From CAYRTD01 sp964528675 (lineage in GTDB: Bacteria > Bacteroidota > Bacteroidia > Bacteroidales > GCA-2748055): DNA of 64,000 nucleotides. Below, one piece after another: positions 43,543-53,629 of this stretch; position 1 is the stretch's first letter; each line of letters starts with the position of its first letter. A model generated the notes under the pieces. It had not been told where the DNA came from and made no database searches. It saw nothing but the letters and a program-made list of their open reading frames with translations. The translations under genes were made by a program, and so were the position numbers. The stretch covers positions 1 through 64,000 of the forward strand of contig CAZGTU010000010.1 of NCBI GenBank assembly GCA_964528675.1. Direction: 5' to 3'.

Positions 43543-43580
43543 GGCAACATATCTTATTAATCATGTGCGAAACTTTAGTT
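43543..43580. repeat. half copy of the 3721-3810 dispersed element
   Basis: The 38 bases read, on the minus strand, actaaagtttcgca followed by an AT-rich link and atatgttgcc, matching 3721-3757 with few differences. Only the left half of the nested repeat is present. It lies in the gap between the MFS and ROK genes. Confidence 0.65.
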
Positions 43581-43593
43581 ATTTGAAAATGAC

Positions 43594-44763
43594 TTAAATT
43601 TTTGTGTCTTTGGGTTTTGTCTTTGTAGCATAATAAGTCGCAAAAGCAATATAAGTCATACAGATAATCAAAACAAAAATACTGGATGCTATTCCAAACA
43701 AATCACTCATAGCTCCCATCAAAGGAGGTATGAAAGCACCGCCGGCTACTGAAAGGATGATCAGACTCGACAATTCATTGGCATATTTAGGCATGCGGTT
43801 AATGATGATAGCAAAGAATACCGGAAAAGTGTTGGAAAACCCAAGTCCGGCAACGAATATCAAAATACGTGTTACAATCAGGTCTTCGGATAATAAAATA
43901 CCTATCAGACCGACAAAGGTAAGAACCACACTTACAGTCAGGAACCAGTAAGTATCAATCTTCCTTAAAAAAACTCCTCCCAGGAATCGACCTATCATAA
44001 GTGAAAAGAAATATATTGATATCCCCAGGCTTGCCGATTCGAGTGATATGGTAAATTTCTTTTGAAGGAATATGGCAATATTGGAGTTCATTCCCACATC
44101 AAATCCCACAAGCAGGAAAGTTCCGATAATCATAACCACCACGAAAGGTTTTTTGAATAATGCCAGCACACTTCCAAAAGTTGCGGGTTCTTTTTCCGGT
44201 TTGGTTTCTTCAATTTTAACTGAAAACAACCAGGCACTGGAAAGAATCGAAATAACTGCATAAATGGGAAATACCAGCTTCCAGTCTCCTGTATATTTTG
44301 CAAGGGCAGCCGTAATGATTGGTCCCAGCATGGAAGCAATTGCTTTCACAAACTGGGAAAGACTCAGGTTGGCTGCTTCATTTTGTTTGACAGAAACATC
44401 CAGTAAAAGCGGGTTGGCAGAAACCTGTAAAATTGTGTTCCCGATTCCAAGCACCATAAAGCCAATCAAAGCACTCAGATAACTGTAATGAATAAAAGGA
44501 AGAATGACCCCCAGAGCAGTGATGCTCATTCCAATAATTACAGTTATTTTTTTTCCGTTACGGTCCTGAAATATACCTGTAGGTATGGATATCAATGCAA
44601 ACCACAGGAAAACCATTGCAGGCAATAGCTGGGCAACGGTATCGGATAACTGAAAGTCGTCCCTGACATAAGCTGTAGCAACACCTACCAGGTCGACAAA
44701 GCCCATAACATAAAATGAAATAAATACAGGCAGAAGAATTTTTAGCGAATTTTGTTTTTTCAT
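43594..44763 (-). CDS. MFS sugar transporter (FucP/sugar:H+ symporter-like)
   Basis: A 389-residue inner-membrane transporter with 12 expected membrane helices; ATG at 44763 is preferred over an upstream start at 44805 that overlaps the isomerase gene. MFS signatures include FLWFALISIPTGIFQDRNGKK between helices 2 and 3 and GRFLGGVFLRK in the second half. The pattern (YVMGFVDLVGVATAYVRDDF) is like FucP-type monosaccharide symporters common in Bacteroidota PULs. It lies between the isomerase and the kinase genes, so it probably imports mannose from the periplasm. Confidence 0.9.
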   Translation of the reverse strand: MKKQNSLKILLPVFISFYVMGFVDLVGVATAYVRDDFQLSDTVAQLLPAMVFLWFALISIPTGIFQDRNGKKITVIIGMSITALGVILPFIHYSYLSALIGFMVLGIGNTILQVSANPLLLDVSVKQNEAANLSLSQFVKAIASMLGPIITAALAKYTGDWKLVFPIYAVISILSSAWLFSVKIEETKPEKEPATFGSVLALFKKPFVVVMIIGTFLLVGFDVGMNSNIAIFLQKKFTISLESASLGISIYFFSLMIGRFLGGVFLRKIDTYWFLTVSVVLTFVGLIGILLSEDLIVTRILIFVAGLGFSNTFPVFFAIIINRMPKYANELSSLIILSVAGGAFIPPLMGAMSDLFGIASSIFVLIICMTYIAFATYYATKTKPKDTKI

Positions 44764-44785
44764 ATAATCTTTAAAAAAATGAATA

Positions 44786-46552
44786 TTATGCATTCGATCT
44801 GACAAATGCTTTTACCGTTGCACATTTTTTCCCTTCAGAGAGACCATAAGGTCTGATGGTATATTCTCCAACTGCTGCAGGAACAATGAAGGTCTCTGCA
44901 TAATGAATATGGACAGGATCGAATGTATTCTCCGGACTCTCAACAACAATTTCCTCACCCTCCACCAGGGTAATTACATTCACTCCCTTATTGGTATTAT
45001 GAGAAACTTTTCCTGTAAACCAGTGTCGGCGGGTTTCAATAAATTCCCTTTCATGAAGCCCTGTTTTTTCTTCGGTCCAATCCTCTCCTTCGGCTATTTT
45101 TTCAACCTTTGGAATTAAATTTTGTCTTGTCCATTCCGTGGTTCTGTCCCATTGAATATTGTTCAAACCATGATCCACATTTATGGGTCTGGGCTTTCCA
45201 TCCAGGTTTTTTCTTCCCCAGTCATAAAGTTTGAAGGTGAAAATATACGGTGTAGCACTTATTTCAAGCACCATACTATTTTTCCCGGAACAATGAATGG
45301 TACCTGCAGGAATAAGGAAATGATCATGTTTTTTTGCCGGCCAGTTTTCCACATATAAGGAAGGATCGAAAGGTACACCCTCTTTTTCAGCTATCCTGAG
45401 CTCTGTTTCCATCTTCTCCCTGTCCACACCTTCTTTTAAACCAAGATATACAGAACCATCGGCATCAGCATCCATCAGGTAATAGCTCTCATCCTGTGTA
45501 TAATGCATGCCAAAATTTTCCTGGATATACTCGGTGAGCGGATGTACCTGCAAGCTGAGATTTCCCCCGTCCATGGTATCCAGAAAGTCGAAACGGATGG
45601 GAAATTCATCACCAAAGCGTCCGTAAACGGCAGGACCAAGAAGATTTACAGTTTGAAAGAATACCACATTTATGGCCGGTATCTCTACTTTTGTTTCTCC
45701 GAATTTCAGCAATAAACTGTTTTCTTCGGGAACACAGTTAAAACACCAGGCATAATTTTGCTCTTCCCTGTTAAGATCAAAATTATCTTTCATCCATTGA
45801 CCTCCCCACGGGCCGGGATCGAAAAAGGGAACCACACTGAATGGCTGATGTGCAGCCTTACGAATTCCCTCCATTACCGCACGCGAAGAGGCAAGTTTTG
45901 GATGATTTTCGTCATTGGTATCCAGAACATAATCCCATTTGTGAACGGTTTTTTTCTTCAACCGGTCACAAACCCTCCAGTCTACAAAAAAACCTCTTTT
46001 ATATTTAAATTCGGCACTTTCTGTCTTATTTGAAATACCCAGGTTGTCGACAAGATTTTGCCGCATTCTCCTTTGAATTTCCCATCGGGCCATATCCGCA
46101 TAAATCATCAAATCTGCTTCACTCCAGATCAATGAAGCTCCATATCCAAAAACCAGAATATTGGTATCATGTGTGTTTGCGATTTTTTTCTGCATTTGTG
46201 CCACCTTCACCTTATCCAGAAAATCGACCATATTCAACCGCGTCATGTATCCAAATACTCGATCATCAGTTACATCCGGATAAGTTATCTCCCGAATAGA
46301 GTCTTCATCTTTAAAAACATCTGAAGTATCCAGAAGAACACCGGGTTGAAGCTTCTCCTCAAATTTAGTTTTAAGCTCATCAAGGAACACTCCCTGGTAA
46401 GTTTCCACCACAGTAATCTTCGGACGAGAATCTTTATTAACCAGAAAACGATTAAGCTCCTTAGCTATAGCCTCCCAGCCTTCAAAACATTCATTCTCAC
46501 TTTTCTTTACTTCTACAAAAGGTTCTTTATTAAAATTCCCGGCAAACTTCAT
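44786..46552 (-). CDS. class I mannose-6-phosphate isomerase with N-terminal extension
   Basis: A 588-residue cytoplasmic enzyme converting mannose-6-phosphate to fructose-6-phosphate. The C-terminal 330 residues are a type I PMI cupin: zinc ligands Gln335 and His337 in NLSLQVHPLTEY, Glu355 in TQDESYYL and His420 in LIPAGTIHCSG. The N-terminal 240 residues form an unrecognised domain (ITVVETYQGVFLDELKTKFEEKL, NILVFGYGASLIW, ARWEIQRRMRQN) suggestive of a kinase-like P-loop relative without a clear Walker motif. Single-domain PMIs are about 320-390 residues, so this is a large form. It follows susD by 12 bases, tying central metabolism to the PUL. Confidence 0.9.
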   Translation of the reverse strand: MKFAGNFNKEPFVEVKKSENECFEGWEAIAKELNRFLVNKDSRPKITVVETYQGVFLDELKTKFEEKLQPGVLLDTSDVFKDEDSIREITYPDVTDDRVFGYMTRLNMVDFLDKVKVAQMQKKIANTHDTNILVFGYGASLIWSEADLMIYADMARWEIQRRMRQNLVDNLGISNKTESAEFKYKRGFFVDWRVCDRLKKKTVHKWDYVLDTNDENHPKLASSRAVMEGIRKAAHQPFSVVPFFDPGPWGGQWMKDNFDLNREEQNYAWCFNCVPEENSLLLKFGETKVEIPAINVVFFQTVNLLGPAVYGRFGDEFPIRFDFLDTMDGGNLSLQVHPLTEYIQENFGMHYTQDESYYLMDADADGSVYLGLKEGVDREKMETELRIAEKEGVPFDPSLYVENWPAKKHDHFLIPAGTIHCSGKNSMVLEISATPYIFTFKLYDWGRKNLDGKPRPINVDHGLNNIQWDRTTEWTRQNLIPKVEKIAEGEDWTEEKTGLHEREFIETRRHWFTGKVSHNTNKGVNVITLVEGEEIVVESPENTFDPVHIHYAETFIVPAAVGEYTIRPYGLSEGKKCATVKAFVRSNA

Positions 46553-46564
46553 TAGTTATTTTTA

Positions 46565-48004
46565 TTATTGATAATTATCATTCTGAACCAATTCAGGATT
46601 AATATCCAATTCTCTCTGTGGGATCGGGAAAACATAATTATGAGGCTCTGGATTGGCCTTTTCTCCTTTTGCCCGATTCACATATTCAATAAGATTTCCT
46701 GTTCTCACCAGATCAAACCAGCGATGTCCTTCATTTACTGTTTCCGTGCGTTTTTCCTTCAGCACGGCATCTTTGAATTCTTCGTAGTTTAAATCGCTCA
46801 GATCGGGTAAAACACCCTCAACCCCGTTACGGGCTCTTTCTCTTATCCTGTTGACAGCATCATAAGCTTCCTGGGTTGGTCCGTTATTAGCCTCATTCAA
46901 GGCTTCAGCATAAATAAGAAGAATTTCAGAGTACCTCATTACGGGAAAATTGGCTCCCGATTCGCCGGTTTCAGAAGCTTCGTAAGTGTCCTGATCCCAG
47001 TGCTTCCAGATATGAGGATCGAAAGTGTTATTTCCAAAATAGAAATACTCATCAAAGAAAGTGACCTCATAGCGATAATCTCCCTCTTCAAAGCTGTTCA
47101 ACAGATCCTCGGTGGGGAGTATAATTCCTACTCCTGCAGGAAAGGCATAAATGGAAGGAAGGCCGCTGATCACTATCTGATTGTTTTCAGAATTCTGACC
47201 GGAAAAAAACTGAACCTCAAAGATCGATTCTTTCCCGTTCTTATTGGCTTCCCTGAAATTATCCTTATAATCATCCCAAAGATCATATACACCCAGATCC
47301 ATTACCTGCCTGGCCTTATCTGCAGCCTCCTGCCATTGGCCGATAGTGAGATAAACCTTTGCAAGAGTTCCCATCGCTGCACCTTTTGTGGCTCTTCCTT
47401 TATTTGCCCCCGAATATGTTGCAGGAAGCACTTTTTCAGCATCCAGCAGGTCATTGGTGATTTGCCGGTACACAACTCCCTCATCCCGACGGGGAACAAG
47501 ATACTCATCAATGTCTGTCTCAACTTCAAGAATAAGAGGTACATCTCCGAAAAGCCTTACCAGGTTAAAATAACTTAAAGCACGCAAGAATTTAGCCTCC
47601 CCGATCAGCCGGTTTTTCAAGGTCTCATCCATATTAATCGGAGGGATTCTGCTAATAGCAAGATTTGCCCGGCTGATCACCTGGTACGAAGTACGCCAGA
47701 TTCCCTCAAGATAATTGTTCGTGGGTTGAAGGGTATATTGATCGAATTCCCGTGCATTCGGATCATTCCAGGTAGAAGAGGCATCGCAATCATCCGAGGC
47801 AATGTCCTGGATAAGCCAGAACCTTGACCTGTAGAGATCCACATCTCCAAGAGCATCATAGACACCTGTCACTGAATTTATGGCATCGTTTTCATTCTGG
47901 AAGAAATTTTCAAGCGTAATTTTATCCTTTACCTGATAATCAAGGTTTTCCTCACAGGCTGTAAAGAATGTTAGGATAATTATATAGAAAATAAATTTTT
48001 TCAT
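46565..48004 (-). CDS. susD: SusD/RagB-family glycan-binding lipoprotein
   Basis: A 479-residue surface lipoprotein; lipobox FFTAC (Cys17) then EENLDY. The SusD fold shows IGEAKFLRALSYFNLVRLFGDVPLI, TLAKVYLTIGQWQEAADKARQVMD, RYSEILLIYAEALNEANNGP and VLKEKRTETVNEGHRWFDLVRTG, ending in HNYVFPIPQRELDINPELVQN. All the standard TPR and C-terminal features are present and the length is normal. It is 21 bases after susC and 12 before the isomerase gene. Confidence 0.96.
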   Translation of the reverse strand: MKKFIFYIIILTFFTACEENLDYQVKDKITLENFFQNENDAINSVTGVYDALGDVDLYRSRFWLIQDIASDDCDASSTWNDPNAREFDQYTLQPTNNYLEGIWRTSYQVISRANLAISRIPPINMDETLKNRLIGEAKFLRALSYFNLVRLFGDVPLILEVETDIDEYLVPRRDEGVVYRQITNDLLDAEKVLPATYSGANKGRATKGAAMGTLAKVYLTIGQWQEAADKARQVMDLGVYDLWDDYKDNFREANKNGKESIFEVQFFSGQNSENNQIVISGLPSIYAFPAGVGIILPTEDLLNSFEEGDYRYEVTFFDEYFYFGNNTFDPHIWKHWDQDTYEASETGESGANFPVMRYSEILLIYAEALNEANNGPTQEAYDAVNRIRERARNGVEGVLPDLSDLNYEEFKDAVLKEKRTETVNEGHRWFDLVRTGNLIEYVNRAKGEKANPEPHNYVFPIPQRELDINPELVQNDNYQ

Positions 48005-48025
48005 GATTGAATAAATTTCATGGTT

Positions 48026-51000
48026 TTAAAAATCGATATTAAGCCCTATGAGATATGTTTTTGCAGAAGGATAGCCTCCAAGATCATATCCCTGCCGTAT
48101 ATTTGATGCGCCGAATCTTCCAACCTCCGGATCAAAGCCCGAATAATCAGTGAAAGTCAGCAGGTTTTTACCAGATACATATACTTTAATGCCCTGCAAA
48201 CCAGCACTTCTTACAATTTTTGCAGGAAGATCATAACCGATCGTCATTACCTGAAGCCTGATATAAGAACCATCTTCAAGATAGCGATCAGACATTCTCA
48301 AATAATCAGCATTCCGGTTGGCACGCGGATATACATCAGAGGGATTTTCAGGCGTCCACCGGTTCAACATTCCAATAGATGAGTTGGATAAACCATTTCC
48401 TGACTCAAGCTCAAAACGGTTGGAATTGAGTATGTCATTTCCATGCACTCCATGAAAATAAAAACTAAACTCCAGCCCTTTCCAGGAAAGGGTATTATTT
48501 AAACTCCAGAAAAAATCAGGCTGAGCATGTCCGATAATTTTCCGGTCAGCAGCATCAATCCGGTCATCCTCATTCAGATCCACATACTTGAAATCTCCGG
48601 GTCTTGCACCATATAGGGCAGCCTCATCAGCTTCATCCAGTTGCCATATTCCATCCGATACCAGGCCATAGAAACTCCCGAGTTCTTCACCCTCATCAAT
48701 TACCGCCCAGTTACCAATCTTTAATTTATAGGCATCGTCACTGATATAGGTAGCATCATTATTGTTCAGATCCAAAATTTCACTTTTGTTAAAACTGATG
48801 CTGAAATCAGATGTCCAGTTAAAAGCTCCCTGGAAATTAACAGTATTGGCTGTGAACTCAAACCCTCTGTTCACCATAGATCCAACATTGATCAATGCAT
48901 TAGAAAAACCGGAAGTAAACGGTACTTCAGCAAAATAAAGCATATCGTAAGTATACTTATTGTAATAGTCCGAAACGAAGGAAACCCTTCCGTTAAACAG
49001 GGCCAGATCAATACCTACGTCGAGCTGACGGGTTGTTTCCCAGCGTAAATCATCATTGCCCACTCTTTCCTGCACATAACCGGTAAAAGGTCCGTTATCA
49101 TTGAAGTAATAATCAACAGCAGTCATGGTGGGAATGAAACGATAATTGGGAATTGCGTCATTTCCACTGGTGCCCAGGCTTGCCCTTATTTTCATGTTAT
49201 AGATAAAATCAAGATTTTCCATGAAAGGTTCTGAGCTTATTCTCCAGGCAAGTGCAGCCGATGGAAAATGACCGAATTTATTATTGGGGCCAAACTTTGA
49301 GGATCCATCAATCCGGTATGTTAAAGTTGCAAGATACTTGCTTGAATAACTGTAATTCACGCGGCTCAAATAGGAAACCAGGGCTTCTTCCCTGAAAGCA
49401 GTCATAATATTGGGCATATTCTGACCTTCAGAGATTCCGTAATGTCCAAGTCTGTCACTTGGAAAGCCCGTAACAACATCAATAAATGTCCGGGAATCCT
49501 TACGCTGATAGGTAAATCCTGCCAGTGCATTGATTTCATGAGCATCTCCAAATATTTTAGTATAATTCAGTGTATTCTCATTTAGAAATATCCACTGATC
49601 TCCGGTAAGAAATCTGGACTGTCCGTCATTAAATGAACCGGAATAAGTATATGAAGGATTGTAATAATCCTGGTTATTTCTGTACTGGTCAAGGCCCAGA
49701 GACACTTTTAGATCAAGGCCTTCAAATATCCTGTAATTCCCGTAAACATTTCCAACCAGTTTTATAACATTATCCTTTGCTGTCACATCTCTGGTGACTG
49801 CAACAGGATTATCGAGCCATGCATCTGCATAGGGATCTCTTAAGGTATACTGACCTGTGGAATCCCTGATTGAAAGCACCGGACTCATTGTTAAAGAAGT
49901 GTTCACCACTCCCGGGAAAAATCCAGCCTGTGTAGAAGATCCCACAATATTGGCATCGGTGCGGTTTATTGTCAGATTTGTTCCGACCTTTAAGCTTTCA
50001 CTAACATTATGATCCAGGTTGGTTCTAAAAGAAAACCTTCTGAAATCGGATCCAATAATAATTCCTTCCTGGTTAAAATAGTTTCCAGAAAGAGCATACT
50101 GAGTTTTCTCCGTTCCACCTGAAACAGAAAGCTGGTAGTTTTGTGTGGGAGCTACCCTGTAGATATTTTCCTGCCAGTCAGTGCCTTCGCCTAATGATTC
50201 CGGATCTGAAAATGTCGGGGTATAAGTTCTTCCCTGTTCTTCCGCAGCATTTTGACCTGCTTCATCGTAGAGAATCGCGTACTGCGTAGCATTCATTACT
50301 TCAATCTTTTTAGCAATTTCCTGTATGCCATAATAAGCTTCAAAACGAACCCTGTCTGTATTCGCCACACCTCTTTTGGTAGTGATAAGTACAACACCGT
50401 TCGCTCCTTTAGCTCCGTATATTGAGGTAGCTGATGCATCTTTTAGTATTTCAATCGATTCAATATCATTAGGGTTAAGAGAACTAAGGGCATTGATAGA
50501 AGGTGCACTCAAATATGAAAGGTTTTCACTGGCATTTACCTGCATTCCATCAATTATATATAGCGGCTCATTCCCTGAGTAAATCGAACTTCCACCTCTA
50601 ACACGGAAAAGGGTATTTCCACCAGGTTGTGAAGAAACCTGCACTACCTGAACTCCTGCAATCCGTCCCTGTAAAGACTGGTCAAAAGAGGTCACAGGAT
50701 TTTTACTGATCTCATCCACTTTAACACTTCCTACCGATCCGGTTAAATCACTCTTTTTAATACTCCCGTATCCTATAGCCACCACTTCTTCCAGACCAAT
50801 AATGTCTTCTTCCATGGTGACATTGATCACAGATCTTCCTTCAATTGCCACCTCCTTTGTTTTCATGCCAACAAAAGAAAACACCAGATGAGTGGCATCA
50901 GGACTTACAGATATACTGTATTCTCCCTCTGTGTTTGTAATGGTTCCGTTCTGCGTACCCTTCTCAATTACACTTATGCCAGGTACCCCTTCAGTCTCTC

Positions 51001-51154
51001 CTTCGAGCACAACTGTTCCTGTAATTGTTCCGGATTCCTGTGCAACAAGACACTCTCCACTCAATAACCCCATCAACATTAAAATAAATAGATATACTAA
51101 CTTGCCGGGAGATTTATGAGTAACTCTGCTATTTTTAAACCTTCTTAGATTCAT
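48026..51154 (-). CDS. susC: SusC-family TonB-linked outer membrane transporter without STN domain
   Basis: A 1042-residue outer membrane importer. Signal peptide (to about 39), CarboxypepD_reg-like domain (41-125, GTITGTVVLEGETEGVPGISVIEKG), plug (LEEVVAIGYGSIKKSDLTGS, LQGRIAGVQV, FRVRGGSSIYSGNEPLYIIDG) and a barrel ending in YLIGLNIDF. There is no STN domain, so it cannot signal through a FecR anti-sigma; this agrees with the GntR regulator at the far end of the locus. SusD follows after 21 bases. The mannose-directed enzymes downstream suggest an alpha-mannan-like or mannose-rich sulfated ligand. Confidence 0.96.
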   Translation of the reverse strand: MNLRRFKNSRVTHKSPGKLVYLFILMLMGLLSGECLVAQESGTITGTVVLEGETEGVPGISVIEKGTQNGTITNTEGEYSISVSPDATHLVFSFVGMKTKEVAIEGRSVINVTMEEDIIGLEEVVAIGYGSIKKSDLTGSVGSVKVDEISKNPVTSFDQSLQGRIAGVQVVQVSSQPGGNTLFRVRGGSSIYSGNEPLYIIDGMQVNASENLSYLSAPSINALSSLNPNDIESIEILKDASATSIYGAKGANGVVLITTKRGVANTDRVRFEAYYGIQEIAKKIEVMNATQYAILYDEAGQNAAEEQGRTYTPTFSDPESLGEGTDWQENIYRVAPTQNYQLSVSGGTEKTQYALSGNYFNQEGIIIGSDFRRFSFRTNLDHNVSESLKVGTNLTINRTDANIVGSSTQAGFFPGVVNTSLTMSPVLSIRDSTGQYTLRDPYADAWLDNPVAVTRDVTAKDNVIKLVGNVYGNYRIFEGLDLKVSLGLDQYRNNQDYYNPSYTYSGSFNDGQSRFLTGDQWIFLNENTLNYTKIFGDAHEINALAGFTYQRKDSRTFIDVVTGFPSDRLGHYGISEGQNMPNIMTAFREEALVSYLSRVNYSYSSKYLATLTYRIDGSSKFGPNNKFGHFPSAALAWRISSEPFMENLDFIYNMKIRASLGTSGNDAIPNYRFIPTMTAVDYYFNDNGPFTGYVQERVGNDDLRWETTRQLDVGIDLALFNGRVSFVSDYYNKYTYDMLYFAEVPFTSGFSNALINVGSMVNRGFEFTANTVNFQGAFNWTSDFSISFNKSEILDLNNNDATYISDDAYKLKIGNWAVIDEGEELGSFYGLVSDGIWQLDEADEAALYGARPGDFKYVDLNEDDRIDAADRKIIGHAQPDFFWSLNNTLSWKGLEFSFYFHGVHGNDILNSNRFELESGNGLSNSSIGMLNRWTPENPSDVYPRANRNADYLRMSDRYLEDGSYIRLQVMTIGYDLPAKIVRSAGLQGIKVYVSGKNLLTFTDYSGFDPEVGRFGASNIRQGYDLGGYPSAKTYLIGLNIDF

Positions 51155-51174
51155 ATGTTTACAGTATTAATCAA

Positions 51175-52527
51175 TTAATTTTTACTCTTGATAAATTTTA
51201 GTATCTCAGATCCATTCTCCATCTGAAGCCGGCAAAAATAAATGCCCGGAGCCAGATCTTTTAGATTCATATAATAAGTGTTATCACCGGGTGTCAGGTG
51301 AATATTTTTGGTGTGTATAATTACTCCCCTCACATCACTAATTTCCATACTTGCATTTTTAAATTCATCAACTCTTAGTGAAATATTTAACTTGTTTTTT
51401 ACCGGGTTAGGGTAAATTGCCAGATCCATTATCCCCCTGGTTTTTATTTCTTCTTTCCCCGATGTCCAGAAAGCAAAATCAATATTCATATAAGGCACTC
51501 TTATGAAACGTGGCCGGTAAATCTCTACATTATCAAAAATTGAAAAGAAATCTCCGTTAACATTGTAGCTTACCAGCAATTCTCCTTTGCTATTAAACTG
51601 AGGATGAGCGTATGCATTATAGGTCCAGGTGTCTCCTTCCCGTTCAGGTGTTTCGTATATCATCCTTTGATTTTTCCAGGGGCCTGTCGGAGAATCGGAA
51701 GTAAAGGTGAATATTTTGGGAGAGGTCCAGACATCCTGAGTTAGCAGTATATATTTACCCATGAATTTTGTGACACTGTATTGCTGTGAAACCTGGAATG
51801 AGTTAATTCTTTTTGTATCCGATGGATCTGAACTCCATCCTTCTCCGGTAAAATATTCCCAGTTTTGATCCATTACTTCTCCCTTATCGGCACGGGCAAC
51901 ATGTGGATAGGCTATATTAATTTCAGGATCATCATTTCTTCTTCCATAGATATAAATATATAATGAATCATCCAGGATCCTGTCTCCATAGAGAACATCG
52001 TTAATACCACTGGCATTTATTTCCACACTGTTAATAAATTCGAGCCCGGGATAGGAAAAATTTGCGATGTCATTTCCTGCATGTGCAAATTGAAATCCCG
52101 GAGGGCCATCAGGATCTTTCCTGAATTTGGCCACAAAAATACGAAGGGTGTCATTCTCAACAATTCCATGTTCAGGCCAGTACCAGGTGGAATCGGGATT
52201 TGGAGTGGTTATATAATCAGCAGGAACAGCTCTTGTTCCGCCATAAAGTGTTTGTAAATCATCTCCATCCTGTATTACGGCACTGTTACGGATAAATTCA
52301 GATCCCGGAACTATTGAATTGTCCTCATTTACTTCTCCAATGAAAGTATCCCCAAATAACCAGAGGGTCCTTCCATCAGGAAGGTATATGGAATAAGTGG
52401 CATCAGCAGCTATCCATCCGCCTATATCTCTTCTGAACTGATTATTAATGGCAGTATCAGGGTCAACAGCCAGCGATATTTCTGCTGTAAGTATTAAAAG
52501 CAGTAATATAAGATTCTTCAAATACAT
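51175..52527 (-). CDS. DUF5005/DUF4185-like propeller protein with T9SS tail
   Basis: A 450-residue exported protein (signal peptide to SLA, about residue 20; no lipobox Cys). The propeller part parallels the 33818-34933 paralogue: DGRTLWLFGDTFIGEVNEDNS, RNSAVIQDGDDLQTLY, SDSPTGPWKNQRMIYETP and EIYRPRFIRVP. The last 80 residues are a T9SS type A tail (LAIYPNPVKNKLNISLRV, LAPGIYFCRLQMENGSEILKFI), so it is sent to the surface or released, whereas the paralogue is a lipoprotein. It lies 20 bases before susC and 3 after lgt. It may bind or cut the intact glycan outside the cell. Confidence 0.85.
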   Translation of the reverse strand: MYLKNLILLLLILTAEISLAVDPDTAINNQFRRDIGGWIAADATYSIYLPDGRTLWLFGDTFIGEVNEDNSIVPGSEFIRNSAVIQDGDDLQTLYGGTRAVPADYITTPNPDSTWYWPEHGIVENDTLRIFVAKFRKDPDGPPGFQFAHAGNDIANFSYPGLEFINSVEINASGINDVLYGDRILDDSLYIYIYGRRNDDPEINIAYPHVARADKGEVMDQNWEYFTGEGWSSDPSDTKRINSFQVSQQYSVTKFMGKYILLTQDVWTSPKIFTFTSDSPTGPWKNQRMIYETPEREGDTWTYNAYAHPQFNSKGELLVSYNVNGDFFSIFDNVEIYRPRFIRVPYMNIDFAFWTSGKEEIKTRGIMDLAIYPNPVKNKLNISLRVDEFKNASMEISDVRGVIIHTKNIHLTPGDNTYYMNLKDLAPGIYFCRLQMENGSEILKFIKSKN

Positions 52528-52530
52528 ATT

Positions 52531-53355
52531 TTATACCTCTTCTTTTTTTACCGGACGGAACAGCAGGAACAGGCCTGCAATTATAAAAGGAATACTGAGC
52601 AGTTGCCCCATATTCAGGAACATCCCTATTTCCACATCCGATTGTTTAGCTTTAAAAAATTCAATTGTAAATCTGCTTGAATAAACAAGCAATAAAACAA
52701 ATCCGAGAAATTCCCCTGCCTTCTCATGTCCTGCTCGTTTCCTGTAATATCTGTAAGAAAAGATAAAAATAACCAGGTAAGCAATTGCTTCATATAACTG
52801 CACAGGATGGCGGGGAATACCATTTGAGCGGCCAAAAACAAAAGCCCAGGGCAATGCTGAAGGTTTACCCAGGATCTCAGAATTAAATAAATTCCCTATT
52901 CGTACAAAAAAACCTATCAGGGGGCCAAAAAGAGCAATCCGGTCTACCATCCATATCATTGAGATCTTTGTCCTTAAAGAATTCAGGGCAATGCCTATAA
53001 TTATCCCAAGAGCTGAACCATGCCCGGACATCCCCTGGTAACCGACAAAAACAGCATTTTGTCCAAGCACCCCTCTCCATGGCTTAATGATATCCCATGG
53101 ATATTTAAGATAATACCCAGGTTCATAAACAAGGCAATGCATCAATCTTCCCCCAAGGAATAAGCCTGCTATGATAAAAAGGCCGTATGATATTAATGCA
53201 TCTTCCGGTTTCCCTTCCCTCCTAAAAATATGTACCATAAAACGGTAACTGATATAAAAGCTAAGAACGAGAAATACAGAGTACCATCTTATTGAAAGTC
53301 TCCCCAGCTCAAAGATCACAGGATCCGGATTCCAGCTTATTGAAAAAATGATCAT
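52531..53355 (-). CDS. lgt: Lgt-family prolipoprotein diacylglyceryl transferase, second PUL-embedded paralogue
   Basis: A 274-residue membrane enzyme, aligned end to end with 20886-21725. Shared landmarks: WNPDPVIFELGRLSIRWYS, FLGGRLMHCLVYE, His112 in SGHGS, Arg152/Asn155/Glu160 in GFFVRIGNLFNSEILGKP, and PRHPVQLYEA. It should be catalytically competent. It starts the tightly packed part of the second PUL: 3 bases separate it from the T9SS propeller gene. The CYEF lipoprotein gene lies upstream, 274 bases away, beyond a terminator-like hairpin. A second Lgt in a PUL is not expected for housekeeping. Confidence 0.93.
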   Translation of the reverse strand: MIIFSISWNPDPVIFELGRLSIRWYSVFLVLSFYISYRFMVHIFRREGKPEDALISYGLFIIAGLFLGGRLMHCLVYEPGYYLKYPWDIIKPWRGVLGQNAVFVGYQGMSGHGSALGIIIGIALNSLRTKISMIWMVDRIALFGPLIGFFVRIGNLFNSEILGKPSALPWAFVFGRSNGIPRHPVQLYEAIAYLVIFIFSYRYYRKRAGHEKAGEFLGFVLLLVYSSRFTIEFFKAKQSDVEIGMFLNMGQLLSIPFIIAGLFLLFRPVKKEEV

Positions 53356-53570
53356 AACATTTAATTATTCTTGCTCTTAAATCAATATGTATTCTCCCTG
53401 TTCCGATTTAAAAACCGGGCAATAACTCCCTCCTTATCTGAATAAAAACAATTTTTCAGAAACTATTCGCTGCGGAACAATACTTCACTTTAAAACATTT
53501 ATAATTCTGAAATAATGAGTTCATGAATTCAATAAATGTTGATAGTAAATCCAAGTAAGACTTAAAAAGA

Positions 53571-53603
53571 AACTTTGTGGCTATAAATCAAAGCCACAAA
53601 GTT
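53571..53603 (-). terminator. perfect hairpin with T-run between CYEF lipoprotein and lgt
   Basis: The arms aactttgtggct (53571-53582) and agccacaaagtt (53592-53603) are perfectly complementary over 12 bp around a nine-base loop. Read on the minus strand, the stem is followed by tctttttaag. It lies 27 bases after the lipoprotein stop. It probably lets the lipoprotein be made in excess over the downstream genes, with partial read-through. Confidence 0.8.
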
Positions 53604-53629
53604 CTATACAACCTGCAATAACCTCCCGG

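Noticed and set aside
47000..47578. 192-codon plus-strand frame opposite susD
   Set aside because: Antisense shadow of the SusD coding sequence; the residues show no domain pattern.
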